Assembly (NCBI GenBank): GCA_001839685.1
Contig: MLAK01001050.1
Location: 1 to 36,882, forward strand
DNA length: 36,882 nucleotides
From: Tritrichomonas foetus
Lineage: Eukaryota; Parabasalia; Tritrichomonadida; Tritrichomonadidae
Direction: 5' to 3'
Shown here: positions 1-8,739 of the stretch, piece after piece
Layout: each line of letters opens with the position of its first letter
How positions within the stretch are numbered: the stretch's first letter is position 1
Notes under the pieces: model-generated
Database searches by the model: none
What the model saw: the letters and a program-made list of their open reading frames with translations, nothing else
What the model was told of the DNA's origin: nothing
Program-made: the position numbers and the translations under genes

Positions 1-111
1 ATAGTCCAAATTTTCAATGAAATTCCATCGGAAACTTTGTTTTCAGTTTTTGCAGAATGGCAAAATAGACTGAAAAAAGTTATTGATGCCAATGGAGACT
101 ACATATTTTGA
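1..111 (+). CDS. C-terminal end of a Tc1/mariner-type transposase (partial, cut by window start)
   Basis: Frame 1 is open from the first base to a TGA at 109-111 and encodes 36 residues. They contain IFNEIPSETL, then VFAEWQNRL, then KVIDANGDY. This Trp-Gln-x-Arg-Leu ... Val-Ile-x-x-x-Gly pattern is the usual tail of eukaryotic Tc1/mariner-like DDE transposases, downstream of the catalytic domain. Only the tail is inside the window, so the catalytic triad and the intactness of the gene cannot be judged. The adjacent terminal repeat (see the mobile element at 1-187) supports the call. The family assignment rests on recognising the C-terminal pattern, not on an alignment. Confidence 0.6.
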   Translation: MVQIFNEIPSETLFSVFAEWQNRLKKVIDANGDYIF

Positions 112-187
112 AATACTTATCAATAAAAAATGACTTATTAGAAATGACTTTATTATACTTAGTGACATCACATTACCGGACACCCTA
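1..187 (+). mobile_element. Right end of a Tc1/mariner-like DNA transposon
   Basis: Seventy-odd bases after the transposase stop codon the sequence reads ATTACCGGACACCCTATA (172-189). Read from the other strand it is TATAGGGTGTCCGGTAAT, the look of a Tc1/mariner terminal inverted repeat abutting a TA target site. The element would end at about 185 with TA (186-187) as its duplicated target. The left end lies outside the window. Confidence 0.55.
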
Positions 188-777
188 TATTATTTCAAAT
201 GCAAGCTTTGTTCATAAATCACTCAAATCTTTCTCACAAAAATTCTTACCAATTTGAAAATCTTGCTCATGTTACTCAAGTGTCAAAAAATATAAAGGTT
301 GATTTATACTCTGATTTATGCGTAGTTTACTCGACCATATATATCGAGTAGATTTGTTCACGAGCAAGATTTACCCTGTGCAATGTAGTCACATTTTTAA
401 TCGGTGTTAATCATGATTTAAGGGAAAAGCTTGTTCAGATTAATCTGGGCCTATTTATTCAAGTTTTCTCTATTATTGAGATAATTCTTTAGAGGAAGGT
501 CTAGAGTTGTGATTTATTTCAGACAACAAGATTTTACTCTTAGATCAAAAAAGTATCAATGCTTATTAAGTATTCACATTTATAGCACAATAAAGTCTGG
601 TAACCAATCTCAACAATAATGAATACCACAACAAACTGGTTTTGAGGAAATAAATTTGAGAAAGAGACATCAACAACTTTGTTTGTCATAGAAATTTTGA
701 ATTTGATTTTCGAAATGATTAAAAATCATAGAAAAAGATCACGCTAAAAATATTGATAGTCATTCTGACCACTTAAA
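188..777. other. Intergenic region with inverted repeats
   Basis: No gene is recognised here. It holds two inverted repeat pairs: AAATCTTGCTC (258-268) with GAGCAAGATTT (362-372), and inside them TACTCGA (328-334) with TCGAGTA (344-350). A TCATTC motif at 759-764 lies shortly before the aminotransferase start and could be its initiator. Confidence 0.5.
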
Positions 778-1878
778 ATGACACAATATCCAACCGTAGA
801 TCCACGAACCAAATTCACAAAGCCACCTTTAGAATGTTTCCATGGTGGTCAATCCTATAGAGATTGCCCAAATTTCCAATGTGATTTCTCAATCTCAACA
901 AATAACAGTGGACCACCAAAATCTGCTATAGAAGCTGCCAAAGCTGCATTTAGTGATCTTGAACATTATCCTGATCAAGATGCATGGGTACCACGCTGCC
1001 ATATTGCTCATAAATGGGGAATTGATCCATCCGAAATTCTTGTTGGAAATGGTGCTTCAGAATTGATTGATGTTCTAATGAGAGTATTTCCAGAAGGCTC
1101 AACATGGAGACCCGGACCATGGCCTGCCCAGTACAATGAATATACACGAGCTGCCGAAAGTGCAGGACTTATTAATGTTCCATTCTCAGAAAGCTCAGCG
1201 ACACTTACTATTCTAGTCAATCCAAATACACCAACTGGAAATTATTTGGAGTTAGAATCTGATTTGCGAAATCTCATTGCTCGTGATGTTTCATCTACTT
1301 TTATTATTGATGAGTCATTTCTCATATGCATTGGGCAGAATTGGCTTGAACATTCGGCTATGAATTTGATAAAAGAGTTTCATGATCGAGTTATTGTCGT
1401 CTCATCATTCACTAAAGCATATGCTTGTCCACTTTTAAGATTAGGCGTGTTAGTTTCGACTAAAACTATGATTGATAAAATTGCTTCTCTACAAGCACCT
1501 TGGAGTGTAAATGGATTTGCACAAAATTTCATAGTTGAAGCACTTAAAGATGATAAATACTTCATTGATATGTGGGAGACAACACCTGGATATAAAAAAG
1601 AAATGATTCGACTTTCGAAAGAACTTGGCGTCAGTCCAAATGAAGAAGCACCAATATGGGTTCCATATTTAATGGTTGATTGCTATACAGAAGAAAATGC
1701 ATCACACTTTGAAAAGACTGCATTTAATGGTGGGTATCCAGTGAGAAACTGTTCTTCTTTCGGATTGCCTTCATGCATTAGACTATCTGTAAGACCTACT
1801 GCCCAAATCAATGCTTTATTCAAGGTACTTCAAGCAGATACCGCTCTTGTATCAAAAATTAAAGCAGCTCATAAATAA
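778..1878 (+). CDS. PLP-dependent aminotransferase, class I/II, HisC/CobD-like
   Basis: A 366-residue fold-type I aminotransferase, close to the usual 350-370 residues of histidinol-phosphate aminotransferase and threonine-phosphate decarboxylase. Visible landmarks are VGNGASE (89-95, phosphate/ring contact), NPNTPTGN (148-155), the IIDES aspartate D178 that pairs with the pyridine nitrogen, the Schiff-base lysine K213 in SSFTKAYA, R221 in the LLRLG that follows, and R335 in IRLSVR for the substrate carboxylate. All catalytic positions are present, so it should be active. The exact substrate cannot be read from sequence. Parabasalids are not known to make histidine, so a role as a general amino-acid or phospho-amino-acid transaminase or decarboxylase is as likely as histidine synthesis. 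There is no N-terminal targeting sequence. The stop is TAA followed by AA, giving the UAAA that trichomonads can use for polyadenylation. Confidence 0.8.
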   Translation: MTQYPTVDPRTKFTKPPLECFHGGQSYRDCPNFQCDFSISTNNSGPPKSAIEAAKAAFSDLEHYPDQDAWVPRCHIAHKWGIDPSEILVGNGASELIDVLMRVFPEGSTWRPGPWPAQYNEYTRAAESAGLINVPFSESSATLTILVNPNTPTGNYLELESDLRNLIARDVSSTFIIDESFLICIGQNWLEHSAMNLIKEFHDRVIVVSSFTKAYACPLLRLGVLVSTKTMIDKIASLQAPWSVNGFAQNFIVEALKDDKYFIDMWETTPGYKKEMIRLSKELGVSPNEEAPIWVPYLMVDCYTEENASHFEKTAFNGGYPVRNCSSFGLPSCIRLSVRPTAQINALFKVLQADTALVSKIKAAHK

Positions 1879-2129
1879 AATATTACATTTTCTAATTATT
1901 ATTAATTTCAATTTGGGCATTATTGTCACCAAAATGTTTAAATTTTGCTTTACATATGTACTTGTGATATAAAGATGCTGAATAATGATATGAAGACAAA
2001 AATAAAATTTGAGGGATTACGATAGGTAATTCTTTCTCAAAATTGAAAGCATTTCTCCAAAAATTGAAAATAAAATCGTTGTTTTAAATACATATAAAAA
2101 TCATCAATTGATAGAAAAAGTTTAAATTC

Positions 2130-3230
2130 ATGAATGAGGAAGATAATAAAAAAGTTGCTTATTATGTGAAAAGTTTACTTAACAATTCTATTAATACAAA
2201 CGACGTACCTGTTTACTTAATCCCGAAAATCAATATCGTCCTTACTATCGCCAAGAAAAACGCCATCGCCAACGGCCAGGTGAATTCAGTCAAACAAATA
2301 CAACAAATTATGGCTGGCCTGGAGACAATCAAGGGCAAAAACCATCATGTGGATTCCATAGACCAAATAACTAATTCAAGAAGACGATGTCAAACCGCGA
2401 TGACTCCAAGTCCGAAAAAATCTACAAATTTACAAAAAGTTTCCAAATCGCCAACAAGACAAAAGTCGCAAAGTAGAAATTTACCAAACATTAACCAGTC
2501 TCATTCACAGAGCCCAAAAATGAAAAAAAATATTCGAAAATCCAATAATGTCAAATCAACAAAATTGAATGATTCAACCTTCACAAAAGAACAACTTGAT
2601 TCTGTCCTTGAAGATTTAATTTCTGGATCATTAAATGAGCCGCAAAAAGAGATGATTCCAGAATTAATTCATCATTCAAAAGAAAAAACAAATAGTTTAA
2701 TTGAAAAAGAAGAACTCATAGAAGCTCAGAAATATGAAAATATTACAAGAAAATTAATCACTTTGAATACAGACCGAATAAATATTGAAAATAAGTCGAA
2801 TCGAAAGGAAGAATTCAATAGTCAGCTTCAAAAAGCTTTAAATAATTTAGAAATTGCACAAGAAAATTTAGAAAATGATTTAAAGGCTTATGATGCTCAA
2901 CTAAAAGATGCTCGAGAAGCCCAAAGAATCGAATGGGAACAAACTTTGGAAGATTTCGATAGAGTTACTTCAGGAGAGCTTCCGAAAAGCTATAAAAAAT
3001 ACTCACCTAAATTGCTTGGCTTGAGAGAAGCAAGTAAAAACTTAATAAAATTAAGAAGATATGAAGAAGCAGGTTATAAAAAAATGGAGGCTGATGAACT
3101 AGAAGAAATTGAATTTGAAGAGTGTCGACAAAAATACATAACTGCTCGTCAAGCACAAAAAGCTAAAATAATTGAATCTCACAATCAAAAAATGCAATGT
3201 TTTGAAGAAAATGGTGAAAGGATTCGATGA
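2130..3230 (+). CDS. Lys/Glu-rich coiled-coil protein (first part; ends at an in-frame TGA)
   Basis: A 366-residue protein of unknown function. Residues about 1-75 are a compact N-terminal part. Residues 80-150 are Ser/Pro/Lys-rich and look disordered, with SPKK and SPTR motifs that could be kinase sites. Residues 150-366 are highly charged and heptad-like, as in a long coiled coil, with acidic runs such as EELEEIEFEE near the end. This architecture is common in trichomonad cytoskeletal proteins, but no family is recognised. The stop is TGA at 3228-3230. The same frame stays open after it for another 108 codons (to 3557), so the reported end may not be the real end of the protein. Confidence 0.65.
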   Translation: MNEEDNKKVAYYVKSLLNNSINTNDVPVYLIPKINIVLTIAKKNAIANGQVNSVKQIQQIMAGLETIKGKNHHVDSIDQITNSRRRCQTAMTPSPKKSTNLQKVSKSPTRQKSQSRNLPNINQSHSQSPKMKKNIRKSNNVKSTKLNDSTFTKEQLDSVLEDLISGSLNEPQKEMIPELIHHSKEKTNSLIEKEELIEAQKYENITRKLITLNTDRINIENKSNRKEEFNSQLQKALNNLEIAQENLENDLKAYDAQLKDAREAQRIEWEQTLEDFDRVTSGELPKSYKKYSPKLLGLREASKNLIKLRRYEEAGYKKMEADELEEIEFEECRQKYITARQAQKAKIIESHNQKMQCFEENGERIR

Positions 3231-3239
3231 CGAATCATT

Positions 3240-3557
3240 ATGGATCATTCAAACAAAATTCATTGCTTAGAGCGTTCTATTTCTCATTTGCAAGATAAAA
3301 TACAAAAGTTAAATAACTCAATAATTGAATCATCTATTAATACACCTGTTCCTACTCCATTACCATCACAACCACTTTCCCCACACCGACAGAAAAATTA
3401 TACATTTGTCACACAGCAAAATCATCCGAAACCAAAACAGGCGCAGTCTCCCGGAAAAACAAGAATGATTTCATCACCTCAAATTATGTATCGTCCGATC
3501 CCTTCGAAATGGAGAATACAGACACCACAAGCAATTATGAAGTTCAAAAGGGAGTGA
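3240..3557 (+). CDS. In-frame continuation of the coiled-coil gene after TGA, or a separate small gene
   Basis: This 105-residue frame has the same phase as the preceding gene, separated only by the TGA and three sense codons (CGA ATC ATT). It starts with a short coiled-coil stretch (ISHLQDKIQKLNN) and continues as a Ser/Pro/Gln/Lys-rich segment with PLSPH and QSPGK motifs, the same style as the disordered part of the upstream protein. It may be the C-terminus of that protein reached by stop readthrough (the next base is C, a leaky context), the 3' half of a gene broken by a recent stop mutation, or a separate gene. A TCATTA initiator-like motif directly before its ATG leaves the last option open. 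Confidence 0.4.
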   Translation: MDHSNKIHCLERSISHLQDKIQKLNNSIIESSINTPVPTPLPSQPLSPHRQKNYTFVTQQNHPKPKQAQSPGKTRMISSPQIMYRPIPSKWRIQTPQAIMKFKRE

Positions 3558-3697
3558 TTTCGAATTCATATTGGTATTTAGTTGCAATTATTTGTTTGTT
3601 ATCATTAAAATTGTTAGTAATTTTTTCATTTTACATATTCTACAAATTTTGTTTTAACTTCATGATTCCTGATATCTTTTTAATATGTATCACTCTA

Positions 3698-3772
3698 TTC
3701 ATTTACATTGGATTCATTTAAATTAGATTCATTTACATTGGATTCGTTTACATGTGATTCATTTACATTAGA
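3698..3772. repeat. Five tandem copies of a 15-bp repeat
   Basis: Units of the form TTCATTTACATTGGA start at 3698, 3713, 3728, 3743 and 3758. Units 1 and 3 are identical; the others differ at one to three positions. The array lies between the 3' ends of the coiled-coil gene and the convergent RNase P subunit gene. Confidence 0.85.
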
Positions 3773-3866
3773 TATTAAATGATACATCATGAAATAGAAA
3801 ATTAAAAACCAAATGAAGATATATCATATAATTTACATAAAAAATCTAATAAAAAGCAAAATAATG

Positions 3867-4685
3867 TTACGCGGGTGCATCCATGATTGTAATTTCCATA
3901 TCATCCTCCTCTGGTGGTAGAGCCTTCATTTTCCTGACGACACCAGCATTTGACTTTCTTGCAAGTCCTTTCGCAATCACGACTTTGGCAAATTCTGATG
4001 TCAATTTTTCAAATTTTGGAATTTGTAATAAATTTCCAAAGTTTCGAACATCAGACGGCGATCTGATATATTCTGGATCATCTTTCCCGCATGATAAAAC
4101 GACAACTCTTCCTTTGGACTTCCTTCCCTTTGTTGCATGAGAAATACTATCACAAGCAGAGATTAAATTTTTTTGCTCGAAATCTGAGCCAAGCAAATGC
4201 GAATAAAGCAATTCTATTGTTATATCTCGATTTACTGCTGATTTTAGTTCTTTCCAGCATGATTTTGGTTGATATTGGGAGACATCAATAGATATCAAAT
4301 CGACATCAATTGTTGAACAAACCGTCTTGAAAACTGCGTCAGAGAGAGGCGTGACACTAATGATGTCATACGTGATAGTCGGAAGGCGATGAGTAAGCTG
4401 ATGAACTTCTTGAACATTGCCGGTTATTAAATTCAATCGAGTAAATTGCGGAAATGGAGTATAATCTGCAAGAACATAAAGACCGTATTGCCTTTCTAGT
4501 ATCGCTGTTGCTTGTTTCGAAAGAGAAATTGGATCGGGCGGAGGAGGAATATTTTTCATTGTTGTAACATTGACGGTTAGGGCGCATCCGCCCCATCCAT
4601 ATCGAATGAGTCTTTCGATGCTCATCTGAAGAAACTCATGAGTTTCAGATGTGGCATCATAAGTTAAATTCAACTCGAAATTCAT
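3867..4685 (-). CDS. RPP30: RNase P/MRP protein subunit p30
   Basis: A 272-residue protein matching the Rpp30/Pop1-family TIM-barrel subunit that binds the RNA of RNase P and RNase MRP and is needed for tRNA 5' maturation. The N-terminus runs from the first strand (NFELNLTYD) to a helix and WGGCALTVNV. Mid-protein there is FPQFTRLNLI, then DLISIDVSQYQP. The family's most recognisable block is near the C-terminus: ITIELLYSHLL, a helix with NLISACDSI, then GRVVVLSCG and IRSPSDVRNFG. Length is typical for the family (about 270). The frame is open slightly farther upstream through TTG codons, but the first ATG is at 4685 and is taken as the start. It is divergent from the Myb gene and its 3' end faces the coiled-coil gene. 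Confidence 0.85.
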   Translation of the reverse strand: MNFELNLTYDATSETHEFLQMSIERLIRYGWGGCALTVNVTTMKNIPPPPDPISLSKQATAILERQYGLYVLADYTPFPQFTRLNLITGNVQEVHQLTHRLPTITYDIISVTPLSDAVFKTVCSTIDVDLISIDVSQYQPKSCWKELKSAVNRDITIELLYSHLLGSDFEQKNLISACDSISHATKGRKSKGRVVVLSCGKDDPEYIRSPSDVRNFGNLLQIPKFEKLTSEFAKVVIAKGLARKSNAGVVRKMKALPPEEDDMEITIMDAPA

Positions 4686-5745
4686 CAACAAATACCAAGG
4701 ATTATTTTCAATATATATATGGCCAATTTATAGCCATTTAAACTTTCAAAAAAGTGGTCCAAAGAAACCAAAATGTGATGATGTTGTAACCTCAACATCA
4801 ACTTTCATGAAGATTTTTTTCATTTCTTATAGTTACTGGATCATAATTTCATGAATTAATTCCATACTGAGACAAATATCTATTTTATTGATCTTATAGA
4901 GATTGACGGTGATTAATCATTTCTTTCATAATTCATCACTAATTCTCAACAATTAATTGCCTATCTGATGTTTTTTAATTTTTTTCTGAAAGTTAATCAT
5001 AAAATTTCTCACTAATTTTTTAAAGTTTGAATCTCACTCAATATTTGAATATAAAAATGATGGAAGTTACTATTTAATCTGTATCAAAATACTAATGTGA
5101 CAGTAAAATGTGTAAATGTATCATGGCGAAAATGGACATCATCTAAAACATCATTCTTATAATCTTTACCAGGTAATTTGATCTAATAATCACTAATTAT
5201 ATGCATATATATAGAAATCACTTCAAGTTATGAAATATTGTCAAATTAGCCAATGTGATGTTAGTTCACTATAACAAATATTATGTTTCCTCATTTAGTC
5301 ATTCCATAATAAAGAGAAAGATATAGAGATTCCTTTGATATGATTCATTTTGTCTCATTGACATTTTTTTTATTTGCAAATACCAGTCAGAATGATTGCT
5401 TGTAATTTTACAACTTTTTCGATAGTGTGATTGAAATATTGTATTGAGATCACAACGTGCTGCTTTTCAATTTTTTTTCGTTATTCCATTTTTTCTCTAT
5501 ATTATTATTTTCTTCTCAGTATTTGGAAGCAGAGAATAGATACCGCTTACATGATAGCTTTTTCATAAAGATAGTTTTGTGCAATTTTTATTCGATTTTT
5601 TCAAAGCTTCTCATAACTTTTTGAGAAATTATCTGATTTTTTTTTATCAATAATTTTGATGATTCGAAACTTTTTCTGTTTATAGAAATAAATGATTTTA
5701 TCGAAATAACACATTCAAAATTTTAAAATTTAATCTCATTTCAAA
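4686..5745. other. Long AT-rich intergenic region between divergent genes
   Basis: About 1.06 kb with no convincing frame on either strand and no RNA gene recognised. One perfect 8-bp hairpin is present: TGATGTTG (4779-4786) and CAACATCA (4793-4800) with a six-base loop. It should contain the promoters of RPP30 (-) and the Myb gene (+). Confidence 0.5.
5736..5741 (+). promoter_or_regulatory. Trichomonad-type initiator (Inr) of the Myb gene
   Basis: TCATTT fits the Trichomonas vaginalis initiator TCA(+1)Y(T/A). It would give an 8-nt leader before the ATG at 5746, the normal spacing in that organism. Its use here is inferred. Confidence 0.5.
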
Positions 5746-7668
5746 ATGGGACGAAATTGGAATGATGAAGAAGATGCCATCCTCAAACAGCTTGTCTCCA
5801 CGCACGGAAAGCAGTGGGGTGTCATCGCATCCAAAATGGAAAACCGTACGGCATCTCAAATCGCAGCGCGCTGGGAAAAATGCCTTGATCCCAAATTAAC
5901 AAAGGGACCGTTTACTCAAGAAGAAGATTCAATTATAACTGAATATGTCGCTAAGAACGGACCTCAAAACTGGCCAGCCTTATGTCAGATTCTCACGCAA
6001 CGCTCTCCAAAACAATGCCGCGAAAGATGGTTCAATCACTTGGACCCAAACGTATCGTCGTCAGCTTGGACACCTGAAGAAGACAGCATTATATTTACAC
6101 AGCACGAAAAAATTGGAAGCAAATGGTCAATTATTGCGAAATATATTCCCGGAAGAACAGACAACGCAATCAAAAACCGCTGGAATTCTTCAATTTCAAA
6201 GAGGATTCATATCGACAGAAATGGAATGAAAGGCTTAATTCCAGATATTTCTCGAAGACAAAAAAGGAGTCCAAACAGGGCCCAAAGAGATAGGGCATCA
6301 CCGGCAGTTGCAACCAAATCGCAACAAGCAGCTCCTCTCACAAAACTAGCAAATAGCGGGAATAATAATACTATTAATTCAAATCAAAGCAATACTTTGA
6401 GTTCTGATTCAAAAATGCCAAATAATATGAATCTTATGGGTAGCATGAATAACACTTTGCCTAGTGGCAGTATCCCAAATATGAACAACATGAATGTGAA
6501 TACGGGAATGAACTTTAATCCAAATATGAACATGAATCCAAATATGAACATGAATCCAAATATGAGCATGAATATGAATATGAGTCCAAATATGAACATG
6601 AATCCAAATATAAACATGAATATGAATATGAGTCCAAATATGAATATGGGTGCAAATATGAACATGAATCCAAATATGAACATGAGTCCAAATATGAACA
6701 TGAGTCCAAATATGAACATGAGTCCAAATATGAATATGGGTGCAAATATGAACATGAGTCCAAATATGAATATGGGTGCAAATATGAACATGAGTCCCAA
6801 TATGAACATGAATCCAAATATGAATATGGGTACAAATATGAACATGAATATGAATATGAGTCCAAATATGAACATGAATCCAAGTATGAATATGAATCCA
6901 AATATGAATATGAGTCCAAATATGAATCTAAACATGAATTCAAATATGAATTCTGGAATGAATATGAATGCAAACAATATGGGACAAAAAGGCCAGAATC
7001 CGCAGTTCCCATTATTATCAGCAGGTAACTTCCCTCCACAAATGATGCCAATGAACAATAATTATATGTCCATGCCGCAAGACCCTAACATGCGAATGCA
7101 GATGATGAATCAAAATTCAAATCAAACTATCAATCAAACACAAACGCTTTCAAACATACAAATGAATCCAAACCAAGTCCCTCAAGCTAACCCAATGATG
7201 AATATGCAAATGAATAGTCAATTTAATGGACAAATGATGAATAATCAAATTAAACCAAAGAAGAAAAACAATAACAGTAAGATTAATTTGCCACCAATCA
7301 ATACTTCAAGAGATCCTCCAATTGCTACATTAGATCAACAATTATCAACGAATAATTCGACATCAATTGAATCAGCATCTACATCTACATCTACAGATAT
7401 TAGCAATTCGCTCGATAACAACGACATAAATGACATTCCAAAACCACCCGATATTTCCGATAAAAAAGATCTTGTTCCAGAATCGCCAGCACAACCTTCC
7501 CCTTCAGTGTTCCCACTTTATTCACTATTCAATAGTTCTTCACCATTCCCCGCTTTCACGCCCACTACTCCAAGCGGGCTTTCATTCCAGCTCGGATCAA
7601 GTGGCGCGATGACACCACTCTTCTCTCCAGGAAGCTCTACATACGACAACAGAAATGTTTTCAAATAA
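5746..7668 (+). CDS. R1R2R3 Myb-like DNA-binding protein with long Asn/Met repeat
   Basis: A 640-residue nuclear DNA-binding protein. Three Myb/SANT repeats are visible: R1 at about 3-47 (W5, W24, W43), R2 at 53-101 (F56 in place of the first Trp, W76, W95) and R3 at 105-150 (W108, W127, W146, with GRTDNAIKNRW). This is the animal c-Myb-like three-repeat layout; the described T. vaginalis Myb factors have two. After a basic linker (about 165-200), residues 255-410 are almost only Asn, Met, Pro and Ser in PNMNMN/PNMNMS hexads, encoded by a minisatellite. The rest is low-complexity Gln/Asn/Ser/Pro and ends near FQLGSSGAMTP. Such tails are typical of transcriptional activation or condensate-forming regions, but no function is shown. 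The start is the first ATG after a TCATTT initiator. Confidence 0.85.
   Translation: MGRNWNDEEDAILKQLVSTHGKQWGVIASKMENRTASQIAARWEKCLDPKLTKGPFTQEEDSIITEYVAKNGPQNWPALCQILTQRSPKQCRERWFNHLDPNVSSSAWTPEEDSIIFTQHEKIGSKWSIIAKYIPGRTDNAIKNRWNSSISKRIHIDRNGMKGLIPDISRRQKRSPNRAQRDRASPAVATKSQQAAPLTKLANSGNNNTINSNQSNTLSSDSKMPNNMNLMGSMNNTLPSGSIPNMNNMNVNTGMNFNPNMNMNPNMNMNPNMSMNMNMSPNMNMNPNINMNMNMSPNMNMGANMNMNPNMNMSPNMNMSPNMNMSPNMNMGANMNMSPNMNMGANMNMSPNMNMNPNMNMGTNMNMNMNMSPNMNMNPSMNMNPNMNMSPNMNLNMNSNMNSGMNMNANNMGQKGQNPQFPLLSAGNFPPQMMPMNNNYMSMPQDPNMRMQMMNQNSNQTINQTQTLSNIQMNPNQVPQANPMMNMQMNSQFNGQMMNNQIKPKKKNNNSKINLPPINTSRDPPIATLDQQLSTNNSTSIESASTSTSTDISNSLDNNDINDIPKPPDISDKKDLVPESPAQPSPSVFPLYSLFNSSSPFPAFTPTTPSGLSFQLGSSGAMTPLFSPGSSTYDNRNVFK
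6508..6975 (+). repeat. Coding minisatellite (about 18-bp unit) in the Myb gene
   Basis: Tandem imperfect units of about 18 bp (CCAAATATGAACATGAAT or ...AGT) encode PNMNMN/PNMNMS. Interspersed GANMNM units (GGTGCAAATATGAACATG) and 12-bp NMNM insertions make higher-order patterns. All units keep the frame, so length changes would be tolerated. Confidence 0.9.
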
Positions 7669-7947
7669 CCAATTTTGATATGTTTTTTGTTTTTATAAAA
7701 ATCATGTTTTTATTATACTATATTTAAGAATCCATTTTAATACTAATTTCAGTAATCGCAACTTTTGATACTCAAGGAAGTGAAAGATTATATTCATACT
7801 ATAGTGTAGTTGAGTAAATCTTTCTTCATTGGTTATGTAAATCTTTCATTCAATATCTTTAATGATCAAAATTCATCATGTGAAAGAGAAGATAAAATAG
7901 TTATTTTATCACTTTGAATAGTTTACAGGTGAATCGAGAAACACCAA

Positions 7948-8739
7948 ATGAGTAAAAGTAGTATCTATTATTCTATCAGGAAATCAATTGGACTGATGAC
8001 AATATTAACCATAATCGTATTAATAGATCCAGTTTTCATGTATGTCTGTTTCAAGTCTATTTATCAAGAATCAGAATGTTTTCCTTTTTATTTCAGTCTT
8101 TTTATGTCAACAGGACAATCACTCTCCGGAATTATGACTGTCTTATCGACTTTAATAACAATATTTATCGATCCTGGTTCAATTGAATATGCAATTAGTC
8201 CAATTTTTAGCAGCCCTTTCTATTATTTATCTCCTGATAATAGAAGATTCTTACCAAAATGTCCTACATGTGGATTACCAAGGGTTCCAAGAACTCATCA
8301 TTGTTCAAGAACGGGCAAATGCTATATCAAGATGGACCATTTTTGTAGTTTCTTTGGTATTGTTGTAGCTCTTAGAAATCATAGACCCTTCATTGTAACT
8401 CTAACATGGTTAGCAATCAATTTAATTTTAACTATTACATCATCTACATTCGCTATATTTTATTCGGAAAACCAGTTTTGGTGTATTGCATATTTAATAT
8501 CTTGTTTCTCGATTTTGATTCTCATTAGTCATGATATAAGTTTTCAATACGAAGGCATTAGGCATAATGTCACTCATATTGAAAGAATGCAACATGATTA
8601 TAGTTATAATCTGGGTGAAGAAGCCAATCTGGCAGATTTTTATGGTAATGCTATGTTTCGAAGATTGATTCCAAAACCAGGGAGTATTACTGAGTATAGA
8701 TGGGGTAAATCAGAAGTGAAATTTAAAGAAGTTGTTTAA
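7948..8739 (+). CDS. Degenerate DHHC-family protein with DHFC motif
   Basis: A 263-residue membrane protein of the DHHC palmitoyltransferase fold. There are two transmembrane segments (about 15-36 and 48-76), an IDPG motif (75-78) as in DHHC enzymes, the cysteine-rich domain (105-148), then two more segments (about 148-171 and 176-195). The cysteine-rich domain keeps C105, C108, H118, C119, C125, D130, H131, the catalytic-position C133, and the N144/F148 landmarks. It has T122 where a zinc cysteine belongs, F132 for the second His of DHHC, and I138/V139 for the conserved Asn-Cys. Loss of two zinc ligands and the catalytic His suggests weak or no acyltransferase activity. The frame is intact and without stops, so it is probably a functional divergent paralogue or pseudoenzyme. 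A canonical relative lies at 32208-32942. Confidence 0.75.
   Translation: MSKSSIYYSIRKSIGLMTILTIIVLIDPVFMYVCFKSIYQESECFPFYFSLFMSTGQSLSGIMTVLSTLITIFIDPGSIEYAISPIFSSPFYYLSPDNRRFLPKCPTCGLPRVPRTHHCSRTGKCYIKMDHFCSFFGIVVALRNHRPFIVTLTWLAINLILTITSSTFAIFYSENQFWCIAYLISCFSILILISHDISFQYEGIRHNVTHIERMQHDYSYNLGEEANLADFYGNAMFRRLIPKPGSITEYRWGKSEVKFKEVV

Noticed and set aside
3509..3721. 70-codon hydrophobic frame after the coiled-coil gene
   Set aside because: It overlaps the continuation frame, has random AT-rich composition, and runs into the 15-bp repeat.
4686..4691. Upstream TTG starts for RPP30 (and similarly at 30273 for the Rag-like gene and 23388 for the Rxt3-like gene)
   Set aside because: Eukaryotic initiation at TTG is not expected; the first ATG gives normal family lengths for RPP30 and Rag, and the Rag start has an initiator motif right before it.
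6384..7058. Long antisense frames rich in Phe/Ile or Tyr/Ser opposite the Myb repeat
   Set aside because: They are mirror products of the in-frame minisatellite; the sense strand has the Myb domain and an initiator.
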